A DNA stretch of 64,000 nucleotides from Qipengyuania gaetbuli. GTDB taxonomy: Bacteria > Pseudomonadota > Alphaproteobacteria > Sphingomonadales > Sphingomonadaceae. Positions within the stretch are counted from its first letter, which is position 1; every line of letters begins with the position of its first letter. The translations under genes were made by a program, and so were the position numbers. Positions 25,896-35,117 of the stretch are shown one piece after another. The stretch lies in contig NZ_JAIUZO010000002.1 in NCBI RefSeq assembly GCF_020171365.1, positions 2,450,001-2,514,000 of the forward strand, written 5' to 3'. Under the pieces are notes generated by a model. It did not search any database. It was given only the letters and a program-made list of their open reading frames with translations, and was not told where the DNA came from.

Positions 25896-26708
25896 GTGAC
25901 TACGACCGAAACAGCCTACGCCAAGATCAACCTCGCGCTGCATGTCCGCAGGCGGCGCGAGGATGGCTATCACGAGCTGGAGACGCTGTTCGCCTTCGTC
26001 GACCAGGGCGATGTCCTGTCCGTTGCCGATAGTGCGCAGGACAGCGTTCGCGTTGTCGGGGAGTTTGCGGCCGGACTCGACGATCCCTTCGACAATCTCG
26101 TCGCCAAGGCACTGGGCAAGCTGCCGCGTGGCGGAGAGCTGGCCGTGACCCTCGAAAAGAACCTGCCCGTTGCGGCAGGCCTCGGTGGCGGGTCGGCGGA
26201 TGCGGGCGCGGTGTTCCGCATCGTGCGCGAGCGGTGTGGCTTGCCGGACGACTGGCAGGCGCGCGCTGCTGCGCTGGGGGCGGATGTGCCGGCCTGCGTC
26301 GAAAGCAAGACCTGCATCGGGCGCGGCACGGGGACTGAACTCGAACCTGCCGACGATAGTCTTGCGGGGACGCCCATCCTGCTCGTGAACCCGCGCGTGC
26401 CGCTGTCCACCGGGCCGGTCTTCAAAGCGTGGAACGGCGTCGACCTCGGCCCGATGCCGGAAGGCGATGCGCGGACTGTGGCGATCGAAGGGCGCAACGA
26501 CCTCGAAGGGCCGGCCATCGCGCTTTGCCCGCCGGTTGCCGGAGTCCTTGCCGCACTGCGCGGAACTTCGCCCTTTCTCGCCCGTATGTCGGGTTCTGGC
26601 GCGACCTGTTTCGCGCTGTTCGACAACGAAGCAGCGCGGGACCGGGCCGCGGCATCAATCGCCGCCGACCACCCGGGCTGGTGGCAGATGCGGGGGAAAC
26701 TCAGATGA
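25896..26708 (+). CDS. ispE: 4-diphosphocytidyl-2-C-methyl-D-erythritol kinase
   Basis: 270-residue GHMP kinase of the MEP isoprenoid pathway; it phosphorylates CDP-methylerythritol at the 2-position. The N-terminal AYAKINLALHV, the ATP-binding PVAAGLGGGSADAGA and the C-terminal MSGSGATCFALF motifs are all present. GTG 25896 is the start that keeps the conserved N-terminus. The stop overlaps the next ATG (ATGA, 26705-26708). Confidence 0.94.
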   Translation: MTTTETAYAKINLALHVRRRREDGYHELETLFAFVDQGDVLSVADSAQDSVRVVGEFAAGLDDPFDNLVAKALGKLPRGGELAVTLEKNLPVAAGLGGGSADAGAVFRIVRERCGLPDDWQARAAALGADVPACVESKTCIGRGTGTELEPADDSLAGTPILLVNPRVPLSTGPVFKAWNGVDLGPMPEGDARTVAIEGRNDLEGPAIALCPPVAGVLAALRGTSPFLARMSGSGATCFALFDNEAARDRAAASIAADHPGWWQMRGKLR

Positions 26709-27430
26709 TCGACGGCCTGCCGTACCGCCAGGTGGGGACGGACATGATGCGCCCGGGCGGCCTGATCTGCGTGGCGGATCATGCCTCCAACTACGTTCCG
26801 CCGGAAATCGACCTCGGTATTGACCGCAAGTTGCTGGACGATCACATCGCGCTCGACATCGGCGTCGAAGGCATCGCAGACCGGCTGGCGCGTCGCCATG
26901 GCATCCCGGCCCATATCGCCACGGTCAGCCGCCTCGTGTGCGACTTCCACCGGACCGAGGACGATCCGGCAGCCATCCCCACGTCGAGCGACGGGCACCT
27001 GGTGCCGGGCAATATCGGTGCCGACATCGAGAAGCGCCTCAACCTCTATCACCGCCCGTATCACCGCGCGCTGGAAGCGATGATCAAGGAAGCCAAGCCG
27101 CGCATGATCGTGGCGCTCCACAGCTTCACGCCAAGCCTTGCGACCAGCGACGAGAAGCGTCCGTGGGAGGTCGCGCTGCTTTACAACAACGACGATCGCG
27201 CCGCGCTGCACGCGATCCGGCTGTTCGGCGAACAGGGCCTGACCGTGGGCGACAACCAGCCCTATTCGGGCAAGCAGCTGAACGCCACGATGGACCGCCA
27301 CGCCGAAGCGCAGGGCATCCCTTATTGCACGGTAGAAATCCGGCAGGACCAGATCGCGACCGAGGCGGGCCAGGCGCGCTGGGCAATGCTGCTGGCCGAC
27401 GTGATGGGCCGCGTCGCGCTCGAAGTCTAA
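26705..27430 (+). CDS. N-formylglutamate amidohydrolase family protein
   Basis: 241 residues. Zinc-hydrolase pattern: the start GLICVADHASNYVPPE carries an early His, HRTEDDPAAIP and YHRPYHRAL follow, and ALHSFTP is a later His motif. The family hydrolyses N-formylglutamate in histidine degradation, but a hutG role is not supported because no hut genes are near, so the substrate could be another formyl or acyl amino acid. It is coupled to ispE by ATGA. Confidence 0.85.
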   Translation: MIDGLPYRQVGTDMMRPGGLICVADHASNYVPPEIDLGIDRKLLDDHIALDIGVEGIADRLARRHGIPAHIATVSRLVCDFHRTEDDPAAIPTSSDGHLVPGNIGADIEKRLNLYHRPYHRALEAMIKEAKPRMIVALHSFTPSLATSDEKRPWEVALLYNNDDRAALHAIRLFGEQGLTVGDNQPYSGKQLNATMDRHAEAQGIPYCTVEIRQDQIATEAGQARWAMLLADVMGRVALEV

Positions 27431-27522
27431 AGGCGAACTTGGGCTGGCCCGGACCAAACTAGCGTTAGCGAAGGCAATTCTCTCTGCTAGGCTCCGCACT
27501 GCAAGCAACCAGAGAGCCAGCC

Positions 27523-29370
27523 ATGCCCGCCTACCGTTCCCGTACAACCACCCATGGCCGCAACATGGCCGGCGCCCGCGGCCTGTGGCGCGCTACGGGC
27601 ATGAAGGACGAGGATTTCGGCAAGCCGATCATCGCGGTGGTCAACAGCTTCACCCAGTTCGTGCCGGGCCACGTCCATCTGAAGGATCTCGGCCAGCTGG
27701 TCGCACGCCAGATCGAGGCGGCTGGCGGCGTCGCCAAGGAATTCAACACCATTGCGGTGGATGACGGCATCGCCATGGGCCATGACGGGATGCTCTATTC
27801 GCTGCCCAGCCGCGACCTGATCGCGGATAGCGTCGAATACATGGTCAATGCGCACTGCGCCGATGCGATGGTCTGCATCTCCAATTGCGACAAGATCACG
27901 CCCGGCATGTTGATGGCGGCCTTGCGGCTGAACGTACCGGCGGTCTTCGTCTCCGGCGGCCCGATGGAAGCGGGCAAGGTCGTGGTGAAGGGCAAGGAGA
28001 TCGCGCTCGACCTCGTCGATGCGATGGTCGCTGCCGCCGACGAAGCCTATTCGGACGAGGAAGTGACCGCGATCGAACAGAATGCCTGCCCGACCTGCGG
28101 TTCGTGCAGCGGGATGTTCACTGCCAATTCGATGAACTGCCTGACCGAGGCGCTGGGCCTTTCGCTTCCGGGCAATGGCTCCACGCTCGCGACCCATGCC
28201 GACCGCAAGGGCCTGTTCGAGCGGGCCGGCCGGCTCGCCGTCACGCTCGCGCGCCGCTATTACGAGGAAGAGGACGAAAGCGTCCTGCCGCGCTCCATCG
28301 CCAGTTTCGAGGCGTTCGAGAACGCGATGAGCCTCGATATCGCCATGGGCGGATCGACCAACACCGTGCTCCACCTGCTCGCTGCCGCACATGAAGCCGG
28401 CGTCGACTTCACCATGAAGGACATCGACCGTCTGAGCCGCCAAGTGCCGTGCCTGTCCAAGGTCGCACCAGCGAAGAGCGACGTTCACATGGAGGATGTC
28501 CACCGCGCAGGCGGGATCATGGCGATCCTCGGCGAACTGGAGAAGGCGGGCCTGCTCCACACCGCGCTGCCGACCGTGCACAGCCCGACCATGGGCGATG
28601 CGCTGGACGACTGGGACATCGGCCGCACGCAGAACAACAAGGTGCGCGAGTTCTTCTCCGCCGCACCCGGCGGTGTGCCGACACAAACCGCCTTCAGCCA
28701 GTCGCGCCGCTGGGAAGAGCTCGACCTCGACCGCGAAAACGGCGTGATCCGCAGTCCCGAACATGCGTTCAGCAATGATGGCGGGCTGGCGGTCCTTTAC
28801 GGCAATATCGCTCGTGACGGCTGCATCGTGAAGACGGCAGGCGTGGACGAAAGCATTCTGGATTTCGCAGGTCCGGCCAAGGTCTACGAGAGCCAGGACG
28901 ATGCCGTGACCGCGATCCTGACGGGTCAGGTGGTCGAAGGCGACGTGGTGGTCATCCGCTATGAAGGGCCGCGCGGCGGGCCGGGCATGCAGGAAATGCT
29001 CTACCCGACGAGCTATCTCAAATCGAAGGGCCTTGGTGCAGCCTGCGCCCTGTTGACCGACGGGCGGTTTTCGGGCGGCACTTCGGGCCTGTCGATCGGC
29101 CACGTTTCTCCCGAGGCCGCGGAAGGCGGCGAGATCGGACTGGTGGAGGACGGGGACCTGATCGAGATCTCGATTCCCAACCGCACCATCACCCTTGCCG
29201 TATCGGATGAAACGCTCGCCGAACGCCGCGCTGCGCAGGACGCAAAGGGCTGGAAGCCTGCGAAGCCGCGCGACCGGCGGGTTTCGCCTGCGCTCGAAGC
29301 CTATGCGGCGATGACCACCTCGGCAGCGCGCGGGGCGATCCGCGACGTCTCCCAGATCCGGAAGGACTGA
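27523..29370 (+). CDS. ilvD: Dihydroxy-acid dehydratase
   Basis: 615-residue iron-sulfur enzyme for the third common step of valine, leucine and isoleucine synthesis. Cluster cysteines are in [10 protein letters not shown] and [11 protein letters not shown]. The C-terminal half contains the [21 protein letters not shown] block typical of IlvD/Edd. The length is that of bacterial IlvD; Edd would have a different N-terminus. It is preceded by 92 bp without a gene and stands as an independent unit. Confidence 0.96.
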   Translation: MPAYRSRTTTHGRNMAGARGLWRATGMKDEDFGKPIIAVVNSFTQFVPGHVHLKDLGQLVARQIEAAGGVAKEFNTIAVDDGIAMGHDGMLYSLPSRDLIADSVEYMVNAHCADAMVCISNCDKITPGMLMAALRLNVPAVFVSGGPMEAGKVVVKGKEIALDLVDAMVAAADEAYSDEEVTAIEQNACPTCGSCSGMFTANSMNCLTEALGLSLPGNGSTLATHADRKGLFERAGRLAVTLARRYYEEEDESVLPRSIASFEAFENAMSLDIAMGGSTNTVLHLLAAAHEAGVDFTMKDIDRLSRQVPCLSKVAPAKSDVHMEDVHRAGGIMAILGELEKAGLLHTALPTVHSPTMGDALDDWDIGRTQNNKVREFFSAAPGGVPTQTAFSQSRRWEELDLDRENGVIRSPEHAFSNDGGLAVLYGNIARDGCIVKTAGVDESILDFAGPAKVYESQDDAVTAILTGQVVEGDVVVIRYEGPRGGPGMQEMLYPTSYLKSKGLGAACALLTDGRFSGGTSGLSIGHVSPEAAEGGEIGLVEDGDLIEISIPNRTITLAVSDETLAERRAAQDAKGWKPAKPRDRRVSPALEAYAAMTTSAARGAIRDVSQIRKD

Positions 29371-29416
29371 CGGCAACCCGCTTGCATGAGCGCCGCCGAA
29401 GTGGCAGCGCGCCCCG

Positions 29417-29773
29417 ATGCACCGATTGCTTTGCCTGACCCCGTTCCTGCTGGCGAGCGCCTGTTCCGGAGAGCCGGAGGCGTCCCCGCAAGTGGCCGAC
29501 CAGGGCGGTGAGCCGGTCGAATGCGCGCTCGACGGAGCCGAAACCTTCGCGCCCGTGTGCTCGCTACTGCCGTCTGCAGATGCGGAATCCCTCGCGCGGG
29601 TAATCCAGCATCCCGACGGCGGCTTCCGCGTGTTCGAATATGGCGAGACCAATAGTGGCCTGCTGGCGCGCGACGGCGCCGACAGTTCGGTCGAAACGGT
29701 CGAAGGCGACAAGGTGATCGTCTCCATCGGCAACGACCGTTACCGCTTCGATATGCCGGTGGCCGGTGACTGA
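29417..29773 (+). CDS. Putative lipoprotein, 118 aa
   Basis: Function unknown. The signal is MHRLLCLTPFLLASAC with a good lipobox (LASA|C), followed by an acidic linker and a compact domain with beta-strand-like spacing and two further cysteines (ECALDGAETFAPVCSLL) that could form a disulfide. It lies 46 bp after ilvD and overlaps nnr by 8 nt. Confidence 0.75.
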   Translation: MHRLLCLTPFLLASACSGEPEASPQVADQGGEPVECALDGAETFAPVCSLLPSADAESLARVIQHPDGGFRVFEYGETNSGLLARDGADSSVETVEGDKVIVSIGNDRYRFDMPVAGD

Positions 29774-31151
29774 TCCCGTTCTCACGGTCGAGCAGATGCG
29801 CGCCGCAGAGCGTGCTGCAATGGACGCCGGGACCAGCGAATGGGAGCTGATGTCGCGGGCAGGCGAGGGAGCGGCGCATTATGTGCACCGCGTCGCGGCA
29901 GGACGCGATGTCTGCGTATTGTGCGGCCCGGGGAACAATGGCGGTGACGGATACGTCATTGCAGAGAGCCTGCGCCGCCGCGGTTACGCGGTTTCGGTCA
30001 TCGCGCCGCTCGAACCCGGGACTGAGACTGCGCGAAAGGCGCGCTCGGAATTCCGCGGTGAGGTCGCGAGCGACGGTTCCCCCGAAGGCGCGGTCGTCGT
30101 CGACTGCCTGTTCGGCTACGGCCTTGCTCGACAGGTCGAGGGAAAGTTTTCCGAACTACTTGAAGAAATCGCCTCAAACGATTGTTATAAAATAGCTATC
30201 GACGTTCCCAGTAGCGTCGAAAGCGATACGGGAAAAGCCCTGGGTCCGCTTCCGGACTACGACCTGACGCTGGCGCTTGGCGCGTGGAAGCAGGCGCAAT
30301 TCCTGATGCCGGCGATGGCCGCGATGGGCTGCAAGCGGCTGGTCCCGCTCGACCTGCCTGACGCGGGGCTAGTCGCGCGTTTGTCGGCGCGTCCCGGATT
30401 CTCGGCGCCCCCGAAGGACAGCCACAAATACCGCCGCGGACTGGTGGCAGTCGTTGCGGGCGAGATGCCGGGTGCCCCGCTGCTCTCCTGCGAGGCGGCA
30501 ATGCGGGCAGGGGCGGGATATGTGAAGCTCATGAGCGACCATTCGCATCCCGATGCGCCTGCCGAACTGGTGATCGAACAGGGCGATCTTTCCGAGAGCC
30601 TCTCGGACGAACGAATTTCCGGGGTCCTGGTCGGGCCGGGCCTCGGCCGCAGCGATGAGGCGCGCGGCAGGCTGTGCGCAGCGCTCGAAAGCGGAAAGCC
30701 TTGCGTGGTCGATGCCGACGCATTGCACCTGCTTGACCATGACGTCATCGAAGGCGTCGACACTTCGCGCATCGTCGTGACGCCGCACGAAGGCGAACTG
30801 GCGGCACTCTGCAAAACCTTCGAAGTCGAGGCGGACAGCAAGCTGGACCGGGCGAGAAAGCTGCACGACGTCACAGGTATGACCGTCCTCGCCAAGGGCC
30901 CCGACACGATCTGCGTGGGCGAGGGCAGTGCGGTGTTCTTCGACGCGGGGTCCAGCTGGCTTTCGATCGCAGGGTCGGGTGACGTCCTTGCCGGCATCAT
31001 CGCCGCACGCCTCGCCTCGCTTGGCGAACCGGCGCGTGCCTGCGAGGAGGCGGTCTGGCTTCACCACGAGGCTGCGCGCCTGTCCGGTGCGGCATTCACC
31101 GCCGGAGAGCTGGCCAGTTCGGTCAACCGCGCCCTGGAGAACTTCCTTTGA
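29766..31151 (+). CDS. nnr: Bifunctional NAD(P)H-hydrate epimerase/dehydratase
   Basis: 461-residue repair enzyme for damaged NAD(P)H hydrates. The N-terminal epimerase domain (NnrE, about 1-200) contains GPGNNGGDGYV; the C-terminal ADP-dependent dehydratase domain (NnrD, about 205-461) contains KGPDTICVG and the IAGSGDVLAGII motif. GTG 29766 is supported by the N-terminal DPVLTVEQMRAAE match. An AT-richer patch is visible at about 30150-30205. Overlaps both neighbours by a few bases. Confidence 0.94.
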   Translation: MTDPVLTVEQMRAAERAAMDAGTSEWELMSRAGEGAAHYVHRVAAGRDVCVLCGPGNNGGDGYVIAESLRRRGYAVSVIAPLEPGTETARKARSEFRGEVASDGSPEGAVVVDCLFGYGLARQVEGKFSELLEEIASNDCYKIAIDVPSSVESDTGKALGPLPDYDLTLALGAWKQAQFLMPAMAAMGCKRLVPLDLPDAGLVARLSARPGFSAPPKDSHKYRRGLVAVVAGEMPGAPLLSCEAAMRAGAGYVKLMSDHSHPDAPAELVIEQGDLSESLSDERISGVLVGPGLGRSDEARGRLCAALESGKPCVVDADALHLLDHDVIEGVDTSRIVVTPHEGELAALCKTFEVEADSKLDRARKLHDVTGMTVLAKGPDTICVGEGSAVFFDAGSSWLSIAGSGDVLAGIIAARLASLGEPARACEEAVWLHHEAARLSGAAFTAGELASSVNRALENFL

Positions 31152-32344
31152 CTGCGCCCGAAACCATCCTGCGCATTGCCGCCAAGGGCGATGGCGTCAC
31201 CGCGTCCGGCAGGCACGTTGCGGGCGCCGTCACCGGTGACGTCATCCTGCCCGACGGAACCGTCGAAGCAGGGCCGCACCATGTCGCTCCTCCGTGCCGT
31301 CATTTCGGCACTTGCGGGGGCTGCCAGTTGCAGCACGCCGACGAGGAGGCGCTACGCCGTTTCGTGACCGAAAGGGTGGTGAATGCTGCCGAGGGGCAGG
31401 AGGTCGCAGCCGCCGAAGTCTTGCCCACACACCTGTCTCCGCCCGCGACCCGTCGCCGCGCGACCCTCCACGCCCTGCGCACTGCCAAGGGCGGAGCAAT
31501 CGGGTTTCGCGAAGGACGCAGCAACCGCATCGTCGACATGCAGGAATGCCTGATCCTGGACCCGGCACTGTTCGCGCTGGTTGCGCCGCTGCGCAAGCTG
31601 GTCGCCGCCCATGCAGGGCGCGGGCCGGTGGACATTTCGCTGACGCTGGCGGACCAGGGCGTGGATTGCGCCATCACGGGCATCGTGACCGAAGGCCTCG
31701 CCGCGACCGAGGCAATGCTCGATTTCGCGCGCGACCATGGGCTTGCGCGCTTGTCGCTCGACCAGGGTTACGGTGCTGAAACAGTGTGGGAGCCGGAGCC
31801 TGCGACGATCACGCTGGCCGGCGTGGCGGTTCCCTTGCCCCACGGCGCTTTCCTCCAGCCGACGCGCGACGGTGAGGCGGTCCTGCTTGCCGACGCGAAG
31901 GAATGGCTGGCGCAGAGTGCGACCATTGCCGACCTGTTCGCTGGTCTCGGTACCTTTGCCTTTGCGCTCGCAGGTCCGGCCAAGGTGCTGGCGGTGGAGG
32001 CAGCGCGCGATGCACATCTGGCCTGCAAGACGGCGGCCAATGGGCGCGGCATACCCGTTCATGCGATGCACCGCGACCTGTTCCGCAATCCGCTGCAGGC
32101 CGCGGAAATCTCGCGCTTTTCATCCATCTTGCTGGATCCGCCGCGTGCCGGCGCGCGCGAGCAGGTCGCACAGATCGCGGCAAGCGAAGTGAGCCGCGTC
32201 GCCTATGTCAGCTGCAATCCGTCGAGCTGGGCGCGCGATGCGAAGACGCTGGTGGACGCAGGCTTCAGGCTTGAGAAGCTGCGGCCCGTGGGCCAGTTTC
32301 GCTGGTCTACCCACGTCGAGCTGACCAGCCTCTTCACCCGCTAG
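31148..32344 (+). CDS. Class I SAM-dependent RNA methyltransferase (RumA/RlmD-like)
   Basis: 398-residue uracil-5 methyltransferase for rRNA or tRNA. The iron-sulfur ligands C50, C56, C59 (PPCRHFGTCGGCQ) and C134 match the RlmD layout. The SAM region is ADLFAGLGTFAFAL and the nucleophile is C356 in YVSCNPSSWARD. The N-terminal TRAM part is short. A TTG start at 31148 overlaps the nnr stop. The exact target nucleotide cannot be inferred. Its TAG stop shares the palindrome CTAG with the convergent XrtA hydrolase. Confidence 0.9.
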   Translation: MTAPETILRIAAKGDGVTASGRHVAGAVTGDVILPDGTVEAGPHHVAPPCRHFGTCGGCQLQHADEEALRRFVTERVVNAAEGQEVAAAEVLPTHLSPPATRRRATLHALRTAKGGAIGFREGRSNRIVDMQECLILDPALFALVAPLRKLVAAHAGRGPVDISLTLADQGVDCAITGIVTEGLAATEAMLDFARDHGLARLSLDQGYGAETVWEPEPATITLAGVAVPLPHGAFLQPTRDGEAVLLADAKEWLAQSATIADLFAGLGTFAFALAGPAKVLAVEAARDAHLACKTAANGRGIPVHAMHRDLFRNPLQAAEISRFSSILLDPPRAGAREQVAQIAASEVSRVAYVSCNPSSWARDAKTLVDAGFRLEKLRPVGQFRWSTHVELTSLFTR

Positions 32345-33114
32345 GCGCGCAAGGCCTCCAGCACCTGACTTCGCAGCCATGTGCGTGCGTCGGGTTCGGC
32401 ATAGGCATGTCCGGCGCCCGGACACTGCCGGATGCGCTCGTCACTCGACCAGTTGTCCGCAAAGGCCTGTGCGGTGCGGTCATTCTGGGCCAGCAGGAAA
32501 CGCACCGGGCCATCGAACTGCCCGAGAGCCTCCTGCAACTGCTGCGCCAGCCTCGAAGGCCCGCTCTCGCCCTTCGCCGCTTGCTTCAGGCCAGCCTTGA
32601 GCTTTCCGATGTCGGTCTTGCCGGTGAGCAGGCGCCAGATGGCCCCGGGGTCGGTGAGTTTCGCACGATAACGCGCCCGGGTTCGTGCAGGCGAGGGCAG
32701 GGGGCCGTCCTCTTCGTCGATGGCCCAGGGGTTGCTCAGGGCCAGCGCATCGAAGCCGAGACCCTCGGTCAGCATCAGGGCGGAGGCGCCATCGCAATTG
32801 CCGAAGCCGACCACGCGGGTCATCTGCGGCACCAGCGCGCGGAACGAGCGCAGGGCTGCCGCGATATCGGCGCGCGATTTGTCGAACCCGCGATCCTCGC
32901 CGTCGCTGTCGCCGATCCCCCGCCGGTCGAAGCGAAAAACCGGGAAACCGGATGCCGCGATTTCTGATGCGAGCCGCGCCTGCCAGCCGAACGCCCCCGC
33001 GCGCGGCTCCTGCCCGCCCGTCACGATCAGCAGGCCCGTCGTGCCCGGCGCATTGTCGAGCGTACCGGCAAGGTTCAAACCGTTGCAGTGGAAGGCGAGA
33101 TGAAGCCGCTTCAC
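32341..33114 (-). CDS. Exosortase A system-associated hydrolase 1
   Basis: 257-residue alpha/beta hydrolase of the type carried in XrtA/PEP-CTERM loci. The nucleophile elbow is G-N-C-D-G (GFGNCDGAS), with cysteine in place of the usual serine, as this family tends to show. FRFDRRGIGDSDG and the late GAGHAYAEPDA provide the rest of the fold and a candidate catalytic His. GTG 33114 overlaps the hydrolase 2 stop (GTGA). Last gene of the minus-strand arm; the substrate is unknown, perhaps an acyl or ester intermediate. Confidence 0.88.
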   Translation of the reverse strand: MKRLHLAFHCNGLNLAGTLDNAPGTTGLLIVTGGQEPRAGAFGWQARLASEIAASGFPVFRFDRRGIGDSDGEDRGFDKSRADIAAALRSFRALVPQMTRVVGFGNCDGASALMLTEGLGFDALALSNPWAIDEEDGPLPSPARTRARYRAKLTDPGAIWRLLTGKTDIGKLKAGLKQAAKGESGPSRLAQQLQEALGQFDGPVRFLLAQNDRTAQAFADNWSSDERIRQCPGAGHAYAEPDARTWLRSQVLEALRA

Positions 33115-33788
33115 AGCGCGAGCTCCCGCGCGAGCAGGTCGGCCAGGGCTCGCGCCTGATCCGCGTCCTCGCCGATTTCGGCCCTCAGCCACAGCGGTGA
33201 TCCGCCGATTTTCTGGTGATCCACGACCATTAGATCGCCGGTTTGCACTTCGGTGCCTTGCTCAAGCTCGCGGACCATTTCGCCCGAGAGGGTCCAGCCG
33301 GCGACGATACCGCCATGCTCGCGTGCGTCTGCGATGACTTCCGCAGGCTGCCGCCCGACGCCTGTCTCCGCTTCGGACAGGCTCTGCGCGCGGGCCAGCG
33401 ATGTGAGGGCCCTTGCGGGTGCCTGCGGAGCGTAGAGCCATCCCGGCAGCGCGCCCGGAGCGATCGCCGCGCCCGTTCGCACCGCCAGCACATGGGTAGC
33501 TCCGAAGTGACCCGCGGCCGCTTGTGCGGCCGTCCGCCACCCCGCGAGGGTCTGCCTGCCCAAAGGCGCAAGGCTTTCATTGCAGCCCGGCAGGTCAGGC
33601 AGGACGCTGGCGATACCGCGCAGCGAGAGGAGGCGCATGACCTCGCGCAATTGCCGGCGCAGCCTGTTGGCTTCTTCGAAAAGGGGAGGCAGCACGAGCA
33701 GGCGATTGCCGCCCGTTGCCGTGAAGACCAGGGCCATTTCCTCGCTGGTCCCACCTTCGGGCAGCGGGGCGGGCCAGGTTTCGTACAT
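33111..33788 (-). CDS. Exosortase A system-associated hydrolase 2
   Basis: 225-residue alpha/beta-hydrolase-like protein. The FTATGGNRLLVLPPLFEEANRLRRQL opening and SVLPDLPGCNESLAPL are typical of the second hydrolase of XrtA loci. No clear GxSxG elbow follows (THVLAVRTGAAIAPG), so it may be catalytically reduced. It lies 11 bp after the acyl carrier protein gene and is coupled to hydrolase 1 by GTGA. Confidence 0.85.
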   Translation of the reverse strand: MYETWPAPLPEGGTSEEMALVFTATGGNRLLVLPPLFEEANRLRRQLREVMRLLSLRGIASVLPDLPGCNESLAPLGRQTLAGWRTAAQAAAGHFGATHVLAVRTGAAIAPGALPGWLYAPQAPARALTSLARAQSLSEAETGVGRQPAEVIADAREHGGIVAGWTLSGEMVRELEQGTEVQTGDLMVVDHQKIGGSPLWLRAEIGEDADQARALADLLARELAL

Positions 33789-33799
33789 CGGGCGGGCGC

Positions 33800-34099
33800 T
33801 CAGCCTTCGATGGTTTTCGCTTCGGCGAAAGCGAGGAGGCCGCCGTAGGTTTCGAGCATTTCGCCGTCGACATCGTCGTCTTCGATGATGATGTGGAGGC
33901 GGTCTTCCATTTCGGTCAGCAGCGTTGCCACGGCCATGGAATCGAGTTCCGGCAGGTGTCCGAACAGGCCCGTGTCGCCATCGAAACCCTCTACCCGCTC
34001 GGCATCGAGCGCGAGGACATCGCTCAGGATCGCGCGCAGCGTCGCATCGATCGCGCTGCGGCTCGGTCCGGTCGGTTCGGCGGTGGCGGTTTCTGCCAT
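33800..34099 (-). CDS. Acyl carrier protein, XrtA system-associated
   Basis: 99 residues. The 4'-phosphopantetheine attachment serine is in LPELDSMAVATLLTEMED, with an acidic helix after it (RLHIIIEDDDVDGEM). ATG 34099 removes a 21-residue extension that would lack similarity. It should carry a substrate thioester loaded by the AMP ligase encoded on the other arm and used by the acyltransferase next to it. This is an inference from context. Confidence 0.88.
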   Translation of the reverse strand: MAETATAEPTGPSRSAIDATLRAILSDVLALDAERVEGFDGDTGLFGHLPELDSMAVATLLTEMEDRLHIIIEDDDVDGEMLETYGGLLAFAEAKTIEG

Positions 34100-34148
34100 G
34101 CGTTTTTCGGTGTCCCTGCTGAAAGCGGGTGCCGCCTTAGCCGCGTGG

Positions 34149-35117
34149 TCAACCGCGTGCAAGGCGGCCGAGAAGGCGCTTGGCTATGCCAGGCCATGCC
34201 GCAACTTGTCGCGGGTCGAGGCAGGTGAGGCGATAACGCGGCCGGCACTCCTCCATCCAGTCGCGCTTGTAAGGGTCGGAGCCGGTTCCGAAATCGACTA
34301 ATGTTGCACCGTCGGTGTCGATAGCGCACTCGAACATCGCGGCGGTCAGCACCGTCCCGGCCGAGAGGTTTTCCGCCTCTTTGAGATGCGCCAGCTTGTG
34401 GATGTAGGCCGTGCCGTTCTCGATGGTCCAGAACTGTGCCGCCACCGGTTCGTCATCGGCAAAAGCGATGCCGAGGCGATAGTGCCCTCTTTCGCTTTCG
34501 CTGCGCGCGAAGGCTTCGAGCAGGTCCGCGCGTTCTTCGGTCGGTTTCCAGCTCTCTTTGTATATTGACTGGTAGGTTTGCCATTCAAGTGCATAGAATT
34601 GCGTCGAAATCTTGGTTTTGACTTTCTTCAACTTTCGCTGGACCGTGGACCGCATCTGGCCCGGACGCGACGCCCAGTACTGCTCGAAGTTTCGGCCGTT
34701 CACCTGCAAGATGTGGTTGTCGTCGCACTTCTCGCGGAAGACCAGCCAACCTGAAGTGCGGAATGCCTCCTCCAGCAGGCCAAGCCAGCGGTCCTCCCCC
34801 GCCAGGGGACTCAAGTCGACACGGGCGGTCCTGCGTTTGAGGTCTGCTGCCAGCGCACGAAGCTGACCGGCTGCCCCCTCTCCCGCTTCACCGACCGGAG
34901 CCCAGGTAAACGAAAACCAGTTCGTCAGGCTCTCCAGCCCTTTCGGCACACGCGTCAGGGGCAGGGCAAGGGCGTCCTCGGCAAGGGCGATCACAGGCTC
35001 CCAGCCATGCTGTTCGAGCAGTTCGAACCACTCATGACCGTCGAAAGGCCCGGAGCGATCGTGCCGAACCCCTTGCAGTTTGCTGGCCGTGTCGTGATAG
35101 CTGACCGTAATGACCAC
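34149..35117 (-). CDS. BioF2/CelD-type GNAT acyltransferase, XrtA-associated
   Basis: 322 residues with the acetyltransferase_6 (BioF2-like) domain, about 120-310: QVNGRNFEQYWASRPGQMRSTV, YKESWKPTEERADLLEAF and AAQFWTIENGTAYIHKLAHL. It likely transfers an acyl or aminoacyl group to a sugar or protein. GTG 35117 is supported by AAGGG (35125-35129) at 7-nt spacing. This start lies inside the opposite-strand ligase gene (ATG 35110), so the two overlap head to head by 8 bp. Confidence 0.8.
   Translation of the reverse strand: MVITVSYHDTASKLQGVRHDRSGPFDGHEWFELLEQHGWEPVIALAEDALALPLTRVPKGLESLTNWFSFTWAPVGEAGEGAAGQLRALAADLKRRTARVDLSPLAGEDRWLGLLEEAFRTSGWLVFREKCDDNHILQVNGRNFEQYWASRPGQMRSTVQRKLKKVKTKISTQFYALEWQTYQSIYKESWKPTEERADLLEAFARSESERGHYRLGIAFADDEPVAAQFWTIENGTAYIHKLAHLKEAENLSAGTVLTAAMFECAIDTDGATLVDFGTGSDPYKRDWMEECRPRYRLTCLDPRQVAAWPGIAKRLLGRLARG

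Noticed and set aside
27487..29733. 748-codon minus-strand frame opposite ilvD
   Set aside because: A shadow of ilvD with low-complexity His/Arg/Ala sequence and no start signal.
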